Source: Kitasatospora sp. MAA4 | GTDB lineage: Bacteria > Actinomycetota > Actinomycetes > Streptomycetales > Streptomycetaceae | NCBI RefSeq assembly: GCF_029893355.1 | Contig: NZ_JARZAI010000002.1 | Coordinates: forward strand, 124,001-188,000 | DNA length: 64,000 bases | Direction of reading: 5' to 3' | Part shown: positions 27,381-36,200 of the stretch, piece by piece | Position numbering within the stretch: position 1 is the stretch's first letter | Layout of the letters: each line of letters opens with the position of its first letter | Notes under the pieces: model-generated | Databases searched by the model: none | Told to the model about the DNA's origin: nothing | The model's input: the letters and a program-made list of their open reading frames with translations, nothing else | Made by a program: the position numbers and the translations under genes

Positions 27381-27968
27381 TCAGTCGAGCTCGACCTCGA
27401 AGTCCCAGGTGGCCAGCGGCTTGCCCGCGTTGCTCCAGGTCAGCGTGGAGTGGCCCGCGGCGAAGGTCCCGGCCAGGTGGAGGACGGCGTCGTGTCCCGG
27501 CCCGGCGGTGGCGGACGCCGCGTCGGCGGTCACCTGCACGGCGTGGCCCAGCTCGTCGCTGACCGCCAGCGCGTCGCCGCTCAGCACCTCGCTGCCCGCC
27601 GGGACGCGCAGCGTCACCGTGATGCTGCCCTGGGACTGCGCGGCCGGGGCCGCCCCCGGCGCGGGCGCCGGCAGCGCGAGGTCGGGACCGGTCGCGGTGA
27701 TCTGCCCCTGCTGCGCGCCGAGGTCGAGATGGACGGCGTCGCCCATCGCGACCAGCTGGGCGTGCCCGGGGGAGGCGGTCGGCACGATCGGCGCCCCCGG
27801 GGCGGACGGGATCGCCACCCGGCCCAGGTCCGGCCGGGCCGGCGCGGCCGACGAGCACGCACTCGTCGCGGCGACGAGAAGACCCAGCACAGCAACGGCA
27901 CCAGGGAGGCGGCGGCCGAGGCCGCGCCCGTGCTGGGCGCGGCCTCGGTCGGTGAAGCGCTGGATCAC
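27381..27968 (-). CDS. Putative lipoprotein
   Basis: The 195-residue protein has an N-terminal signal ending in a lipobox (LLVAATSAC with the lipid-accepting Cys near residue 38). The mature part is Ala/Pro-rich, with a beta-rich C-terminal domain (SITVTLRVPAGSEVLSGDAL, HSTLTWSNAGKPLATWDFEVELD). GTG at 27968 overlaps the phosphoesterase stop (GTGA), so the two are likely co-translated and co-regulated. The product is presumably anchored on the outer face of the membrane. No specific family is recognised. Confidence 0.8.
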   Translation of the reverse strand: MIQRFTDRGRAQHGRGLGRRLPGAVAVLGLLVAATSACSSAAPARPDLGRVAIPSAPGAPIVPTASPGHAQLVAMGDAVHLDLGAQQGQITATGPDLALPAPAPGAAPAAQSQGSITVTLRVPAGSEVLSGDALAVSDELGHAVQVTADAASATAGPGHDAVLHLAGTFAAGHSTLTWSNAGKPLATWDFEVELD

Positions 27969-29476
27969 TTACCGGCTCCGGCCTTCAGACTGTCGTCGAC
28001 GGCGGTGGCACCGGTGAAGTCGGGTGCCAGCAGCGCGGGTTGGTCCTGCGGCTGCTTGGTGGTGGCGGAGTAGACGCCGTTGCTGCCCAGCGGCGCGGGC
28101 GCCACCGCGTGTCCGCCCGGGTTGTTGTAGACGTCCGGACCGAACGGCCGCAGGCCCGGAGTGCCCGCGTAGCCCAGGTGCCCCTGCCCGTCGATGCCGC
28201 CCTTGGTGACGTGGAAGAGGTCCTCCATGCTGCGCAGCCAGGAGTAGTGGTTGTACGGCTGGTCGCTGATCGTGCCGGGCTTGACGTAGCGGGAGATCAG
28301 CAGCGAGCCGGTGATGCCGCCGCCGGGGGTGGTGTCCTGGCCGAAGGCCTGGTCGCCGGGCTGGCTGGTGTTCGGGCCGGGCAGCTCGTTGCAGCAGGCG
28401 ATCACGGACTGCGCGGTGTCGGTCGGGGTGTTGAGGGTGGGGTCGGTGTTCCCGGTGTAGTCGCCGGTGGAGTTCCCGTACAGCTTGTACGGCGGGAACG
28501 CCTCGTCGAAGGTGATGTCGATCATGCCGTCGTCCTGGAAGGCGGGCGAGGCCATGATCTGCGGGATCCACTTCTCCAGGAACAGGTCCGAGGCGTAGAG
28601 GCCGCCCTGGTGGTTGTTCGGGTCGCCGGAGCCGTTGTCGCCCTTGCAGGTGGAGTCGTGCGCGTCCGAGCAGTTGTCCGGGGTGATCCAGGAGAACTGC
28701 GGGGTGGTGGACTCGCTCTTCAGGTCCTCGGCCAGCCCGCTCATCGCGTCGTGGCCGGGCTGCGCCGGGCGCCCGTCCAGCGGGACGACCTGCGCGCACT
28801 CCTGCGGGTCGTCGATCAGCGAGTGGAACCAGGCCGTCGGGTTGTGCTTGGGCACGTACTGGTCGGCCGCCGTCGCACCGCCCGGGTCCACGACCCCGGC
28901 GCCGGACGGGTCTCCGGGGATGCCGCACTTGTACGGGTCCTCGCGGCCGGGCGTGTTGCCCATGTCCTGCATGTACGCCTTCCAGCTGACGTTCTTGTCG
29001 TCGAGCTGGTTGAAGAGGGTGTACGTCGAGTCCGGGTAGACGCAGCCCGAGGCCGCGTGCACCTGGCCGTCGGCGGCCGGCGTACCGGGGGAGACGTTCT
29101 GGTACTGCGGACAGTCGCCCTGGGTCGCGGGCGCGGGCGCCTGGCCGCTGACCGCGCTGATGTAGTTGTCGAGGCTGTAGTGCCCGGTGCCGTAGTACTG
29201 CCGCAGCAGCTCCCCGTACTGCGGCAGGGTCTTCCACAGATAGCTGTTCTGGTTGAGGCCGGTGAACGCGGCTTCGTACGATTTGTTCTCCAGCATGATC
29301 ATCCACACGTGCTTGATCTTCGGCGGCTGGAAGTTGTGCGACGCAGCTACCGCAGTGCCCGCCCCGCTCCCGCCCACCAGCCCGGCGGCGGCGAGCACCC
29401 CCGCCGCCAGCGTCGCCGCGATCCGCGGTCGCCGCGCCGTTCCCATGCGGCCGAGCCGCAGTCCCCTGATTGTCAT
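27965..29476 (-). CDS. Secreted phosphoesterase (PF04185 acid phosphatase / phospholipase C-like)
   Basis: The 503-residue exported protein starts at ATG 29476 with a signal peptide (RRPRIAATLAAGVLAAAGLVGG, probable cut after AVAA). The metal-site motif HVWMIMLENKSYEAAFTG is the typical start of the phosphoesterase family, and further motifs include SGQAPAPATQGDCPQYQ, TPDNCSDAHD and MIDITFDEAF. Family members hydrolyse phosphomonoesters or phospholipids outside the cell. A sequence resembling a PhoP box lies about 40 bp upstream, which fits induction under phosphate limitation. The downstream lipoprotein gene overlaps by four bases. Confidence 0.88.
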   Translation of the reverse strand: MTIRGLRLGRMGTARRPRIAATLAAGVLAAAGLVGGSGAGTAVAASHNFQPPKIKHVWMIMLENKSYEAAFTGLNQNSYLWKTLPQYGELLRQYYGTGHYSLDNYISAVSGQAPAPATQGDCPQYQNVSPGTPAADGQVHAASGCVYPDSTYTLFNQLDDKNVSWKAYMQDMGNTPGREDPYKCGIPGDPSGAGVVDPGGATAADQYVPKHNPTAWFHSLIDDPQECAQVVPLDGRPAQPGHDAMSGLAEDLKSESTTPQFSWITPDNCSDAHDSTCKGDNGSGDPNNHQGGLYASDLFLEKWIPQIMASPAFQDDGMIDITFDEAFPPYKLYGNSTGDYTGNTDPTLNTPTDTAQSVIACCNELPGPNTSQPGDQAFGQDTTPGGGITGSLLISRYVKPGTISDQPYNHYSWLRSMEDLFHVTKGGIDGQGHLGYAGTPGLRPFGPDVYNNPGGHAVAPAPLGSNGVYSATTKQPQDQPALLAPDFTGATAVDDSLKAGAGK

Positions 29477-29517
29477 GACCCCATGCTGGCGAAGCGTTCT
29501 ACGCGCGTACACCTGTT

Positions 29518-29539
29518 CGCGTGTAAAACCTGTGTGAAC
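29518..29539 (-). promoter_or_regulatory. Candidate PHO box (PhoP operator) upstream of the phosphoesterase gene
   Basis: On the minus strand two adjacent 11-bp units read GTTCACACAGG (29539-29529) and TTTTACACGCG (29528-29518). Against the Streptomyces direct-repeat unit G(G/T)TCAYYYR(G/C)G they match at 10 and 8 of 11 positions. The site is 42 bp before the start codon of a secreted phosphoesterase, a typical PhoP target. The rest of the 29477-29788 intergenic region shows no gene; the promoter of the divergent LCP gene should also lie there. Confidence 0.6.
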
Positions 29540-29788
29540 TTCTTCCACTCTGGGCAGGCCTGGATCGCCGACGAACGAACGCAACCAACCGCGCTGATCA
29601 AACGTCACACTTCGGTAGTGGGCGCCCGCCGGTCGGCGGGCATGCCGAGAACGCCGGGAACGGCCGGCCTTCTGGATGGGGGAGCACATGATCGGCCACG
29701 GCGCGGTCACGTCCGAGCAGCATGAATCCACCGGGGGCCGCAGCCGCTCCCGGCCCCGCACGACGACGCGCCGGGGAGGTGTCCGCCG

Positions 29789-31429
29789 ATGACCGGCATA
29801 CCCGGAGAGCAGAGCGGCGGCCGCGCCCAGGCCCGCCGGAGCCGTCCGAAACCCCGGCGGCGGGGGCTGCGGATCCTCGCCTACACCAGCGCCGGCCTGG
29901 TGCTGGTCACCGCCGGCGCCGGCGCGTACGTCTACCAGACGCTCAGCGGGAACATCCACCACTCCGCGCTGTTCGCCGGCACCTCGGGCGATGCCGGCCA
30001 CGAGAAGCCGGACGCCTTCGGCCGCACCCCGCTCAACATCCTGGTGATCGGCTCGGACACCCGCGACAACGCGGCCGACTGCCAGATCGGTGGCGACTGC
30101 GGCTCGGGCGCCAACGCGGACGTCGAGATGGTCCTGCACGTCTCGGCGGACCGCAGCAACGCCACCGTGATGAGCATCCCGCGCGACACCATGACCCAAC
30201 TGCCGGGCTGCAACGACGAACAGAACCACACCTCGATGAAGCCCGTCTCGCACGGCCAGATCAACAGCACCCTGGACTACGGCCCGGGCTGCACGGTGGC
30301 GGCCGTCCACCAGCTGAGCGGGATCCCGATCGACCACTTCATCACCGTCGACTTCACCGGTGTGGTGAAGATGTCCGACGCGGTGGGCGGCGTGCCCGTC
30401 TGCGTCAGCGACGACGTCTACGACGCCAACTCGCACCTCAAGCTGAAGAAGGGCGAGCACACCCTGAAGGGCATGTCCGCCCTGCAGTTCGTCCGCTCCC
30501 GGGACGCCTTCGGCGACGGCAGCGACCTGGGCCGCACCGTCACCCAGCACATGTTCATCGGCTCGCTGGTCCGCCAGCTCAAGAGCGCGGGTACCCTCAG
30601 CAACCCCGCCGCCGTGTACTCGCTGGCCGACGCCGCCACCAAGGCGCTGACCGTGGACGACGCCCTGAGCGGCATCCCCCAGATGGTCGGTCTGGCGGAC
30701 GACCTCAACAAGGTGCCCGCCGACCGGATCACCTTCACCACCATGCAGAACGTCCCGGACCCCAGGGACGCGGCCAAGGTGGTGGTCTCACCGGCCGCCA
30801 GGAACCTGTTCAACGCGATCACCAACGACCAGTCGCTGACCACCGGCAGCGGCGACAAGTCCAGCGCCGCCGCCCAGGCCACCTCCACGGCCGGCGATCC
30901 GGCCGCCCCCGCCACGCCGCCGCCTGCGGCGAAGCCGTCCGGCGCCCCGATCGGCGAGATCGCCGTGCACATCGAGGACGGCAGCAAGGTCACCGGGCGC
31001 GGCGTCGCGATCAAGTCGGCGCTGATCGCCCAGGGTTACAGCGCCAGGAGCACCGACGTCAAGGGGCCGGCCAGCGACCGGACCACCGTCGGCTACACCG
31101 CCGGCCGCGAGGGCGACGCCCAGGAGGTCGCCGCCTCGCTGGGCCTGCCCGCCACCGCCGTCGTCCCCGGCGCCGGCTCCGGCATCACGCTGACCATCGG
31201 CACCGACTGGACCACCGGCACCACCTTCACCGCCGCAGGCGGCGCCGCAGCGACACCGGCGCCCGTCAACACCCAGGCCGCCCTGAGCGACGCCAACTCG
31301 GCCACCGCCGACGACGGCAGCAAGTGTGCCCAGGTCAGCCACGAGTACACCGAGAAGATCAACGGCGTCGGCATGACGCCGATCCAGGCCTACGCCAAGT
31401 TCCCCAACGTGCCGGACTCCGCGTCTTAG
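29789..31429 (+). CDS. LytR-CpsA-Psr (LCP) family cell-wall ligase with C-terminal LytR_C domain
   Basis: The 546-residue protein has a basic cytoplasmic N terminus, one transmembrane helix (about 27-48) and a large extracellular part. LCP core motifs are clear: NILVIGSDTRDN, NADVEMVLHVSADRSNATVMSIPRDTM, INSTLDYGPGCTVAAVHQLSGIPIDHFITVDFTGVVKMSDAVGGV and LQFVRSRDAFGDGSDLGRTVTQ. An alanine/proline-rich linker is followed by a LytR_C-like domain (about 385-470) and a short tail with a lone Cys ending NVPDSAS. LCP enzymes transfer undecaprenyl-linked glycopolymers to peptidoglycan. It is convergent with a second LCP gene. Confidence 0.92.
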   Translation: MTGIPGEQSGGRAQARRSRPKPRRRGLRILAYTSAGLVLVTAGAGAYVYQTLSGNIHHSALFAGTSGDAGHEKPDAFGRTPLNILVIGSDTRDNAADCQIGGDCGSGANADVEMVLHVSADRSNATVMSIPRDTMTQLPGCNDEQNHTSMKPVSHGQINSTLDYGPGCTVAAVHQLSGIPIDHFITVDFTGVVKMSDAVGGVPVCVSDDVYDANSHLKLKKGEHTLKGMSALQFVRSRDAFGDGSDLGRTVTQHMFIGSLVRQLKSAGTLSNPAAVYSLADAATKALTVDDALSGIPQMVGLADDLNKVPADRITFTTMQNVPDPRDAAKVVVSPAARNLFNAITNDQSLTTGSGDKSSAAAQATSTAGDPAAPATPPPAAKPSGAPIGEIAVHIEDGSKVTGRGVAIKSALIAQGYSARSTDVKGPASDRTTVGYTAGREGDAQEVAASLGLPATAVVPGAGSGITLTIGTDWTTGTTFTAAGGAAATPAPVNTQAALSDANSATADDGSKCAQVSHEYTEKINGVGMTPIQAYAKFPNVPDSAS

Positions 31430-31453
31430 ACCGAGCGCCCGCTGAGCGCGGTC
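31429..31453. terminator. Possible bidirectional terminator between convergent LCP genes
   Basis: The interval between the two LCP stop codons is an imperfect inverted repeat: GACC-GA-GCGC at 31429-31438 pairs with GCGC-GGTC at 31446-31453 around a 7-base loop. It touches both stop codons. Confidence 0.45.
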
Positions 31454-32750
31454 AGGGTGCGGAGTCGGGGATCTGCGGGTTGAGGGCGTAGGCGGCGACA
31501 GGCGTCCCGAACACCGTGGTGTCCTCGGTCCCGACGGCCACGCAGCCGGTCGGTGCCGCGCCGTTGAGCGGATGCGTGTCTGCTGACGGCGAGGCGCCGG
31601 GCGCGGCTGCGGGGGCGGCGAAGTCCTGCGGCCGGACGCCCGCGGCGGCGGCGCCGCGTCCCGTCGGCAGCTTGAGGTACAGCTGCGGCTGACCCTGCGC
31701 CGCGGCCGGCGAGGCGGACGGGGACGCCCCCGCGCTCTGCGGCAGCGGCTGGTCGTCGGCCAGCGCCCGGAACACGGCCGGCGCGTCGGGCGCCGGGCTG
31801 AGCCAGTTGGCGTTGGCCGGGTAGGGGACGTTGGGCATGGTGATGAAGGTGGTCCGGGCGCTCGGCACGTCGGAGAGCTGCCTGGCCACTGACGTCAGGT
31901 TCGTCACCCCGGCCAGCCCGTTGTCGACGGTCAGCGCCTTGGTCGCCGCGTCGGCGAGCTTGTAGAGGGCCACCGGATCGGTCAGCGTGCCGGCGCTCCT
32001 GGCCTTCTGCAGCAGCGCCGAGAGGAACACGTGCTGCGCGCTCTCGCGGCCCAGGTCGCCGCCGTCGCCGAAGCCGTGGCGGGTGCGCAGGAACTCCAGC
32101 GCCGCCAGGCCCTTGAGCGTGTGGGTGCCCTTGGCGAGCTTCAGGTGCGAGTCCGGGTCGTAGACGTTGTTGTCGACGCAGACGTCGACCCCGCCGACGG
32201 CGTCCGACATGCTCACCACACCGGCGAAGTCGACCATCATGAAGTGGTCGATGGGGATGCCGGTCAGGGCGTGGACGGCGGCCACCGTGCAGCCGGGACC
32301 GCCGTTCTGGAGGCTGGAGTTGATCTGCACCTGCGCCTGCGCGGGGTAGCTGTGGCCGGTGGCGGGGTCGGTGCAGCTCGGGACGTCCACCACGGTGTCG
32401 CGCGGGATGCTCATGATCGTCGCGTCCGTGCGGCCCGCGGAGAGGTGGACGACCATCTCCACGTCGGCGTTGGCGCCGGGCCCGCAGTCGCCACCGATCG
32501 CGCAGTCGGCGGCGGAGTCGCGGGTGTCCGAGCCGATCACCAGGATGTTCATCGGGCTCTGACCGGCGCTGTTCTTCGCCTCCGGGCTCTGCGTGCCGGG
32601 CGCGAGGTAGAGGGCCGAGTGGTGGATGTCGCCGTTCAGGTGGAAGAAGAGCCAGGTGCCGCCGGCGGCCACCAGCACCACGACGAGTGCCAGCGCGAAG
32701 GCGGCCCGGCGCATCCAGCGGTGCCCGTTCGTCATCTCCACCAGCCCCAT
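31452..32750 (-). CDS. LCP family cell-wall ligase, second copy, without LytR_C domain
   Basis: The 432-residue paralogue of the convergent LCP protein starts at ATG 32750 (MGLVEM); ATG 32735 is the alternative. One transmembrane helix (about 10-33) is followed by the full LCP core: NILVIGSDTRDSAADC, NADVEMVVHLSAGRTDATIMSIPRDTV, GIPIDHFMMVDFAGVVSMSDAVGGVDVC and LEFLRTRHGFGDGGDLGRESAQ. The C-terminal LytR_C domain of the neighbour is missing and replaced by an Ala/Pro/Ser-rich stretch. The extreme C terminus nevertheless keeps a Cys and a TPVAAYALNPQIPDSAP ending like the neighbour's. A role in attaching wall teichoic acid or other glycopolymer is inferred from the family. Confidence 0.9.
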   Translation of the reverse strand: MGLVEMTNGHRWMRRAAFALALVVVLVAAGGTWLFFHLNGDIHHSALYLAPGTQSPEAKNSAGQSPMNILVIGSDTRDSAADCAIGGDCGPGANADVEMVVHLSAGRTDATIMSIPRDTVVDVPSCTDPATGHSYPAQAQVQINSSLQNGGPGCTVAAVHALTGIPIDHFMMVDFAGVVSMSDAVGGVDVCVDNNVYDPDSHLKLAKGTHTLKGLAALEFLRTRHGFGDGGDLGRESAQHVFLSALLQKARSAGTLTDPVALYKLADAATKALTVDNGLAGVTNLTSVARQLSDVPSARTTFITMPNVPYPANANWLSPAPDAPAVFRALADDQPLPQSAGASPSASPAAAQGQPQLYLKLPTGRGAAAAGVRPQDFAAPAAAPGASPSADTHPLNGAAPTGCVAVGTEDTTVFGTPVAAYALNPQIPDSAP

Positions 32751-32865
32751 TCGTTCCAGCGGGGGACGGTCTCCGGAAGCAAGCCCTTCACGCAGCAGGA
32801 GGGGAAAACGGCATATCAGCGCCACTGTAGGGTGATCGGCCGCGCCGCGCCTGTTCGGCGAAAGC

Positions 32866-33144
32866 TCAGCGCGTGCGCCACAGCCGGTAGAGGCCCGCGA
32901 GGACGAGCAGCACCCCGGGCACCGAGAGGACGGCGTCCCACAGCAGGCGGTCGCTGCCGGGGATGCGGGCGAGGGTGCAGAGCGCCGTCCCGGAGCCGAG
33001 CAGGAGCAGCGGCACGGCCCTGCTGCGCGGCGTGCGCCTCCCCGGGCCCTTTCCGGCCAGGCTGAGCAGCCCGAGGCCGATCAGAGCCAGTGCCAGGGCG
33101 AACACGGCGGTGTAACAGATGAGGTCGGCGGTGTGAAGTGACAT
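32866..33144 (-). CDS. Small membrane protein downstream of the RHS gene (possible immunity protein)
   Basis: The 92-residue protein starts at ATG 33144 (MSLHTADLICY). Three hydrophobic stretches are visible: YTAVFALALALIGLGLLSLA, AVPLLLLGSGTALCTLA and LSVPGVLLVLAGLYRLW, separated by short basic loops. It lies 106 bp beyond the stop of the giant RHS gene, in the same direction but behind a strong terminator hairpin. Small multi-pass membrane proteins directly after RHS/YD-repeat toxins often act as immunity proteins against membrane-active tips; this role is an inference from position only. No ribosome binding site stands out. Confidence 0.6.
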   Translation of the reverse strand: MSLHTADLICYTAVFALALALIGLGLLSLAGKGPGRRTPRSRAVPLLLLGSGTALCTLARIPGSDRLLWDAVLSVPGVLLVLAGLYRLWRTR

Positions 33145-33204
33145 GTCTGGTCCCGAGCTACCTGGATGATCGCGGTCGGTTTCACCGGTGAGGGTGTCAT
33201 GGCG

Positions 33205-33241
33205 GACCGGCGGGGTGGGGGAGGCCCCCACCCCGCCGGTC
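33205..33241 (-). terminator. Strong hairpin terminator after the RHS gene
   Basis: A perfect 17-bp inverted repeat, GACCGGCGGGGTGGGGG at 33205-33221 and its complement at 33225-33241, encloses a 3-base loop just beyond the RHS stop codon at 33251. No T-tract follows, as is common in high-GC actinomycetes. Confidence 0.85.
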
Positions 33242-33250
33242 ACTCAGCTG

Positions 33251-36200
33251 CTACTGGTGCCAGATGTACGCCCAGCACGGGATCCAGGTCCGGTGCCAGC
33301 CCCACCACCAGGACCAGTGGGCGAAAAAGTCGACCTCCATGTAGAGGCCGTTGTTCCCGCCGATGTCGTCGATCCAGCTCAGGCCGGCGGCGGAGATGCC
33401 CATTTCCGCGCCCACCGCGCCGCACACCGCGGCCGCCGGGGCGCCGATGATGGAGGTGAGCCCCGCCAGGCCGCACGCACCCGCCACGGAGGCGCCGAAG
33501 TACAGGCCGTCGATGAGCATCCGGGTGCGGTACTCGCTCGCGTACATGTCGCACCACTTCCAGAAGCTGTTCTGGCCGCACCAACCGCCGTTGCGGCCGT
33601 TGGTGCCCGCCAGGTCCAGTCCGGTGACCGGGTTCTGGTCGACGTAGTCGTACGCGGTGGCCGAGCCCTGGAAGACCGGGTCGGTCTGGGCGAAGCGTCC
33701 GAGTGCGGGGTTGTAGAGCCGGGCACCCATCAGGATGTCGCCGGTGGGCGTCTCGGCGGAGCGCTGGTCGCCGCCGAGCCACCCGTAGCGGGTGGTGCCG
33801 GTGCCCGCGATCGGGTTGCCGTACTCGTCGGTGGCCATCACGACGACCGGGGTGTTGGCGTCGTTGGTGGGCAGCTCCATGGTGACGTCGCCGTGCAGGT
33901 CGGTGAGCTGCAGCAGCAGGTCGCCGTTGGCGGAGGCGTAGACGGTGCTCAGGTTCCCGGCGATGTCCTTGATGTCGCGGGTGTAGTGGCCCTGGGCGTC
34001 CTCGGTGGTCCAGGCCGGCGAGTCCGAGGTGCCGTCGTAGTGGTCGGTCCGGGCCGCGGTCTGGACCCAACTGCCGGAGGTGTTGGTGGCGTTGGTGGAG
34101 GACTTGATCCGGCCGGCCGGGTCGAGCTGCCAGGTGCTCTGGTTGCTGCCCGCGGTCTGCTGGTAGGCCAGGTCGTTGGTGTAGTAGGAGGTGGTGATGC
34201 CGTTCGGCTCAGCGGTGTCCCGGCCGAGGGCGTCGTAGGTGTAGCCGGTGTCGGCCAGCCGGTCGGCGCTGTCGTAGCTGTGCGCCGCCGTGCTGCCGCC
34301 GCTGGTGGGGCAGGCCGCGTTGGCCGCGCCGACGGCGGTGGTCAGACCGGTCCGGTTGGAGTTCTTGTCGAAGGTGTACTGCCGGCTGGTGCAGGTGCTG
34401 ATGCCGGCGCTGTTGGCGGGGTGGCTGATCACCGTCTCGGCGACACCGGTCAGCCGGTTGTCGGCGTCGTAGCCGTAGTTGTCGTTGACGCCCAGGCCGC
34501 CGGAGGTGGACAGCGCGCGGCTGACCTCCAGCCCGGTGCCGGTGAACCCGGCCTGGTCGGAGACGAGCACGTTGCCGGAGCCGTCGGTGTAGACCCGGGA
34601 GGTCGCCTGGCCGGTCTCGTCCGTCGTCACCGTGAGCGCGGTGGAGCCGGGCAGGCTCTCGGTCGCGATGTTCCCGTCGGCGTTGTAGGTGGCGCCGAAG
34701 GTACCCGCGTTGGAGTCGGTCTGGCTGGTCACCAGGCCGCGCGGGTCCTTGCTGGTGTCGTAGGTGTAGGTGGTGGTCGACGGCGCCGAGTCGGTGGTCT
34801 GGGTCGGCCGGTCCAGCGCGTCGTACTGGACGGTGGAGGTGTTGCTGTTCGCGTCGGTCGAGGAGATGACGCGACCGAGCTGGTCGTAGGCGGTCGTGAT
34901 GCTCGCGCCGTCCGGCGTGCTGACGGTGCTGGGCAGCCCGGTGCCGGCGTCGTACGCCGTGGTCGAGGTCTGCACCGGCTGGCCGATCCCGCCGGTGACG
35001 GCGACCGAGCTCTTCCGTCCGGCCGCGTCGTAGGACGTGGTGGTGGTGCGGGTGACGCCGTTGGCGCTGGTGGCGACGGTGGCCGGGGATCCGTAGAGGT
35101 TGTAGGTGGTCGTGGTGGTGGCCCGCTGGGAGGGGTTGGCTCCGCCGCCGGTGATGGCGCCGGCCGGGGAGGTCTGGCAGACCAGGTCGGCCCATTCGGG
35201 GTGTCCGCCGCAGGGCGCGCTGCCGGTGGCGGTGTAGTAGCTGGTCAGGGTGGTACCGGCGTCCGAACCGTTCGACGCCGGCTGCGCGTTGGAGATGACG
35301 TTGCCGGCCGCGTTGTAGCCGGTGGTGGTGATGATGGCCAGGCCGGCCGGGTCGGTGGTGGTCTTGACGGCCTGTCCGAGCACCCAGTCGTAGCCGGTCG
35401 TGGTGGTCTGGGTGTCGGCGTCGGTGCTGTAGCCGGCGATCGCGCTGCCGGTCACGGCGGTGGTCACCGCGTCGGCGATGGTCGCCGAGCCGTCGGTGGG
35501 CCGGCCCTCGTCGTAGGTGTTGTGGGTGTGGGTGCGGGCGGCGACCACGGCGCCGGCCGCCAGCGCGGCACTGGTCCCGGAGGCGGCCAGGGCATGCCCC
35601 AGGGTCACCTCGTGCAGCGGACCGTAGACGTCGGTCACCTTCTGGTCGGTGCTGTCGTAGACCTTCTCGGTGGACAGCAGGGCCGCGCGCTGGGCCGTGG
35701 TCATGGCGGCCAGGCCGAGCACGTTGAGCTCGTTGGTCGTGCTCGGCGCGAGCGCGAGTTCACGGTTGGCGGCGGTCAGCTGGCCGACCGTGCGTCCGAC
35801 ACTGTCGATGTAGGTGGTGCTGATGTGCCCACCAGGGGTGGCCGTGTCGGACTCCCGACCGCCGGCGTCCAGGTAGTGCACGGTGGCCCGCGTGTAGGAC
35901 CCCGAACCCAGGTTGCCGGTACCGGTGTTGGAGCTCGGCACCTGGTCCGCCGGGAAGACGGCCGTGGCGTCGGTGGGGGCGTCGGACTGGTTCCAGCCTG
36001 CCACGTCGGTGCTGCCCATGGCGTTGGGACCGCCGGCGGCGGTGGTCAGCGGCACGTCGTAGACCACGGTGGTCGTGGCGGTGCCGTTGGTCTGGCTCGC
36101 CGAACCCGGCGTCAGCGTCGGGCGCGAGGCGCTCAGCAGGCGTCCGGTGTTGGTGTCGCCGGAGGTGCCGGCGGTGCCGTAGGTCAGCGTCCAGGGGAGC

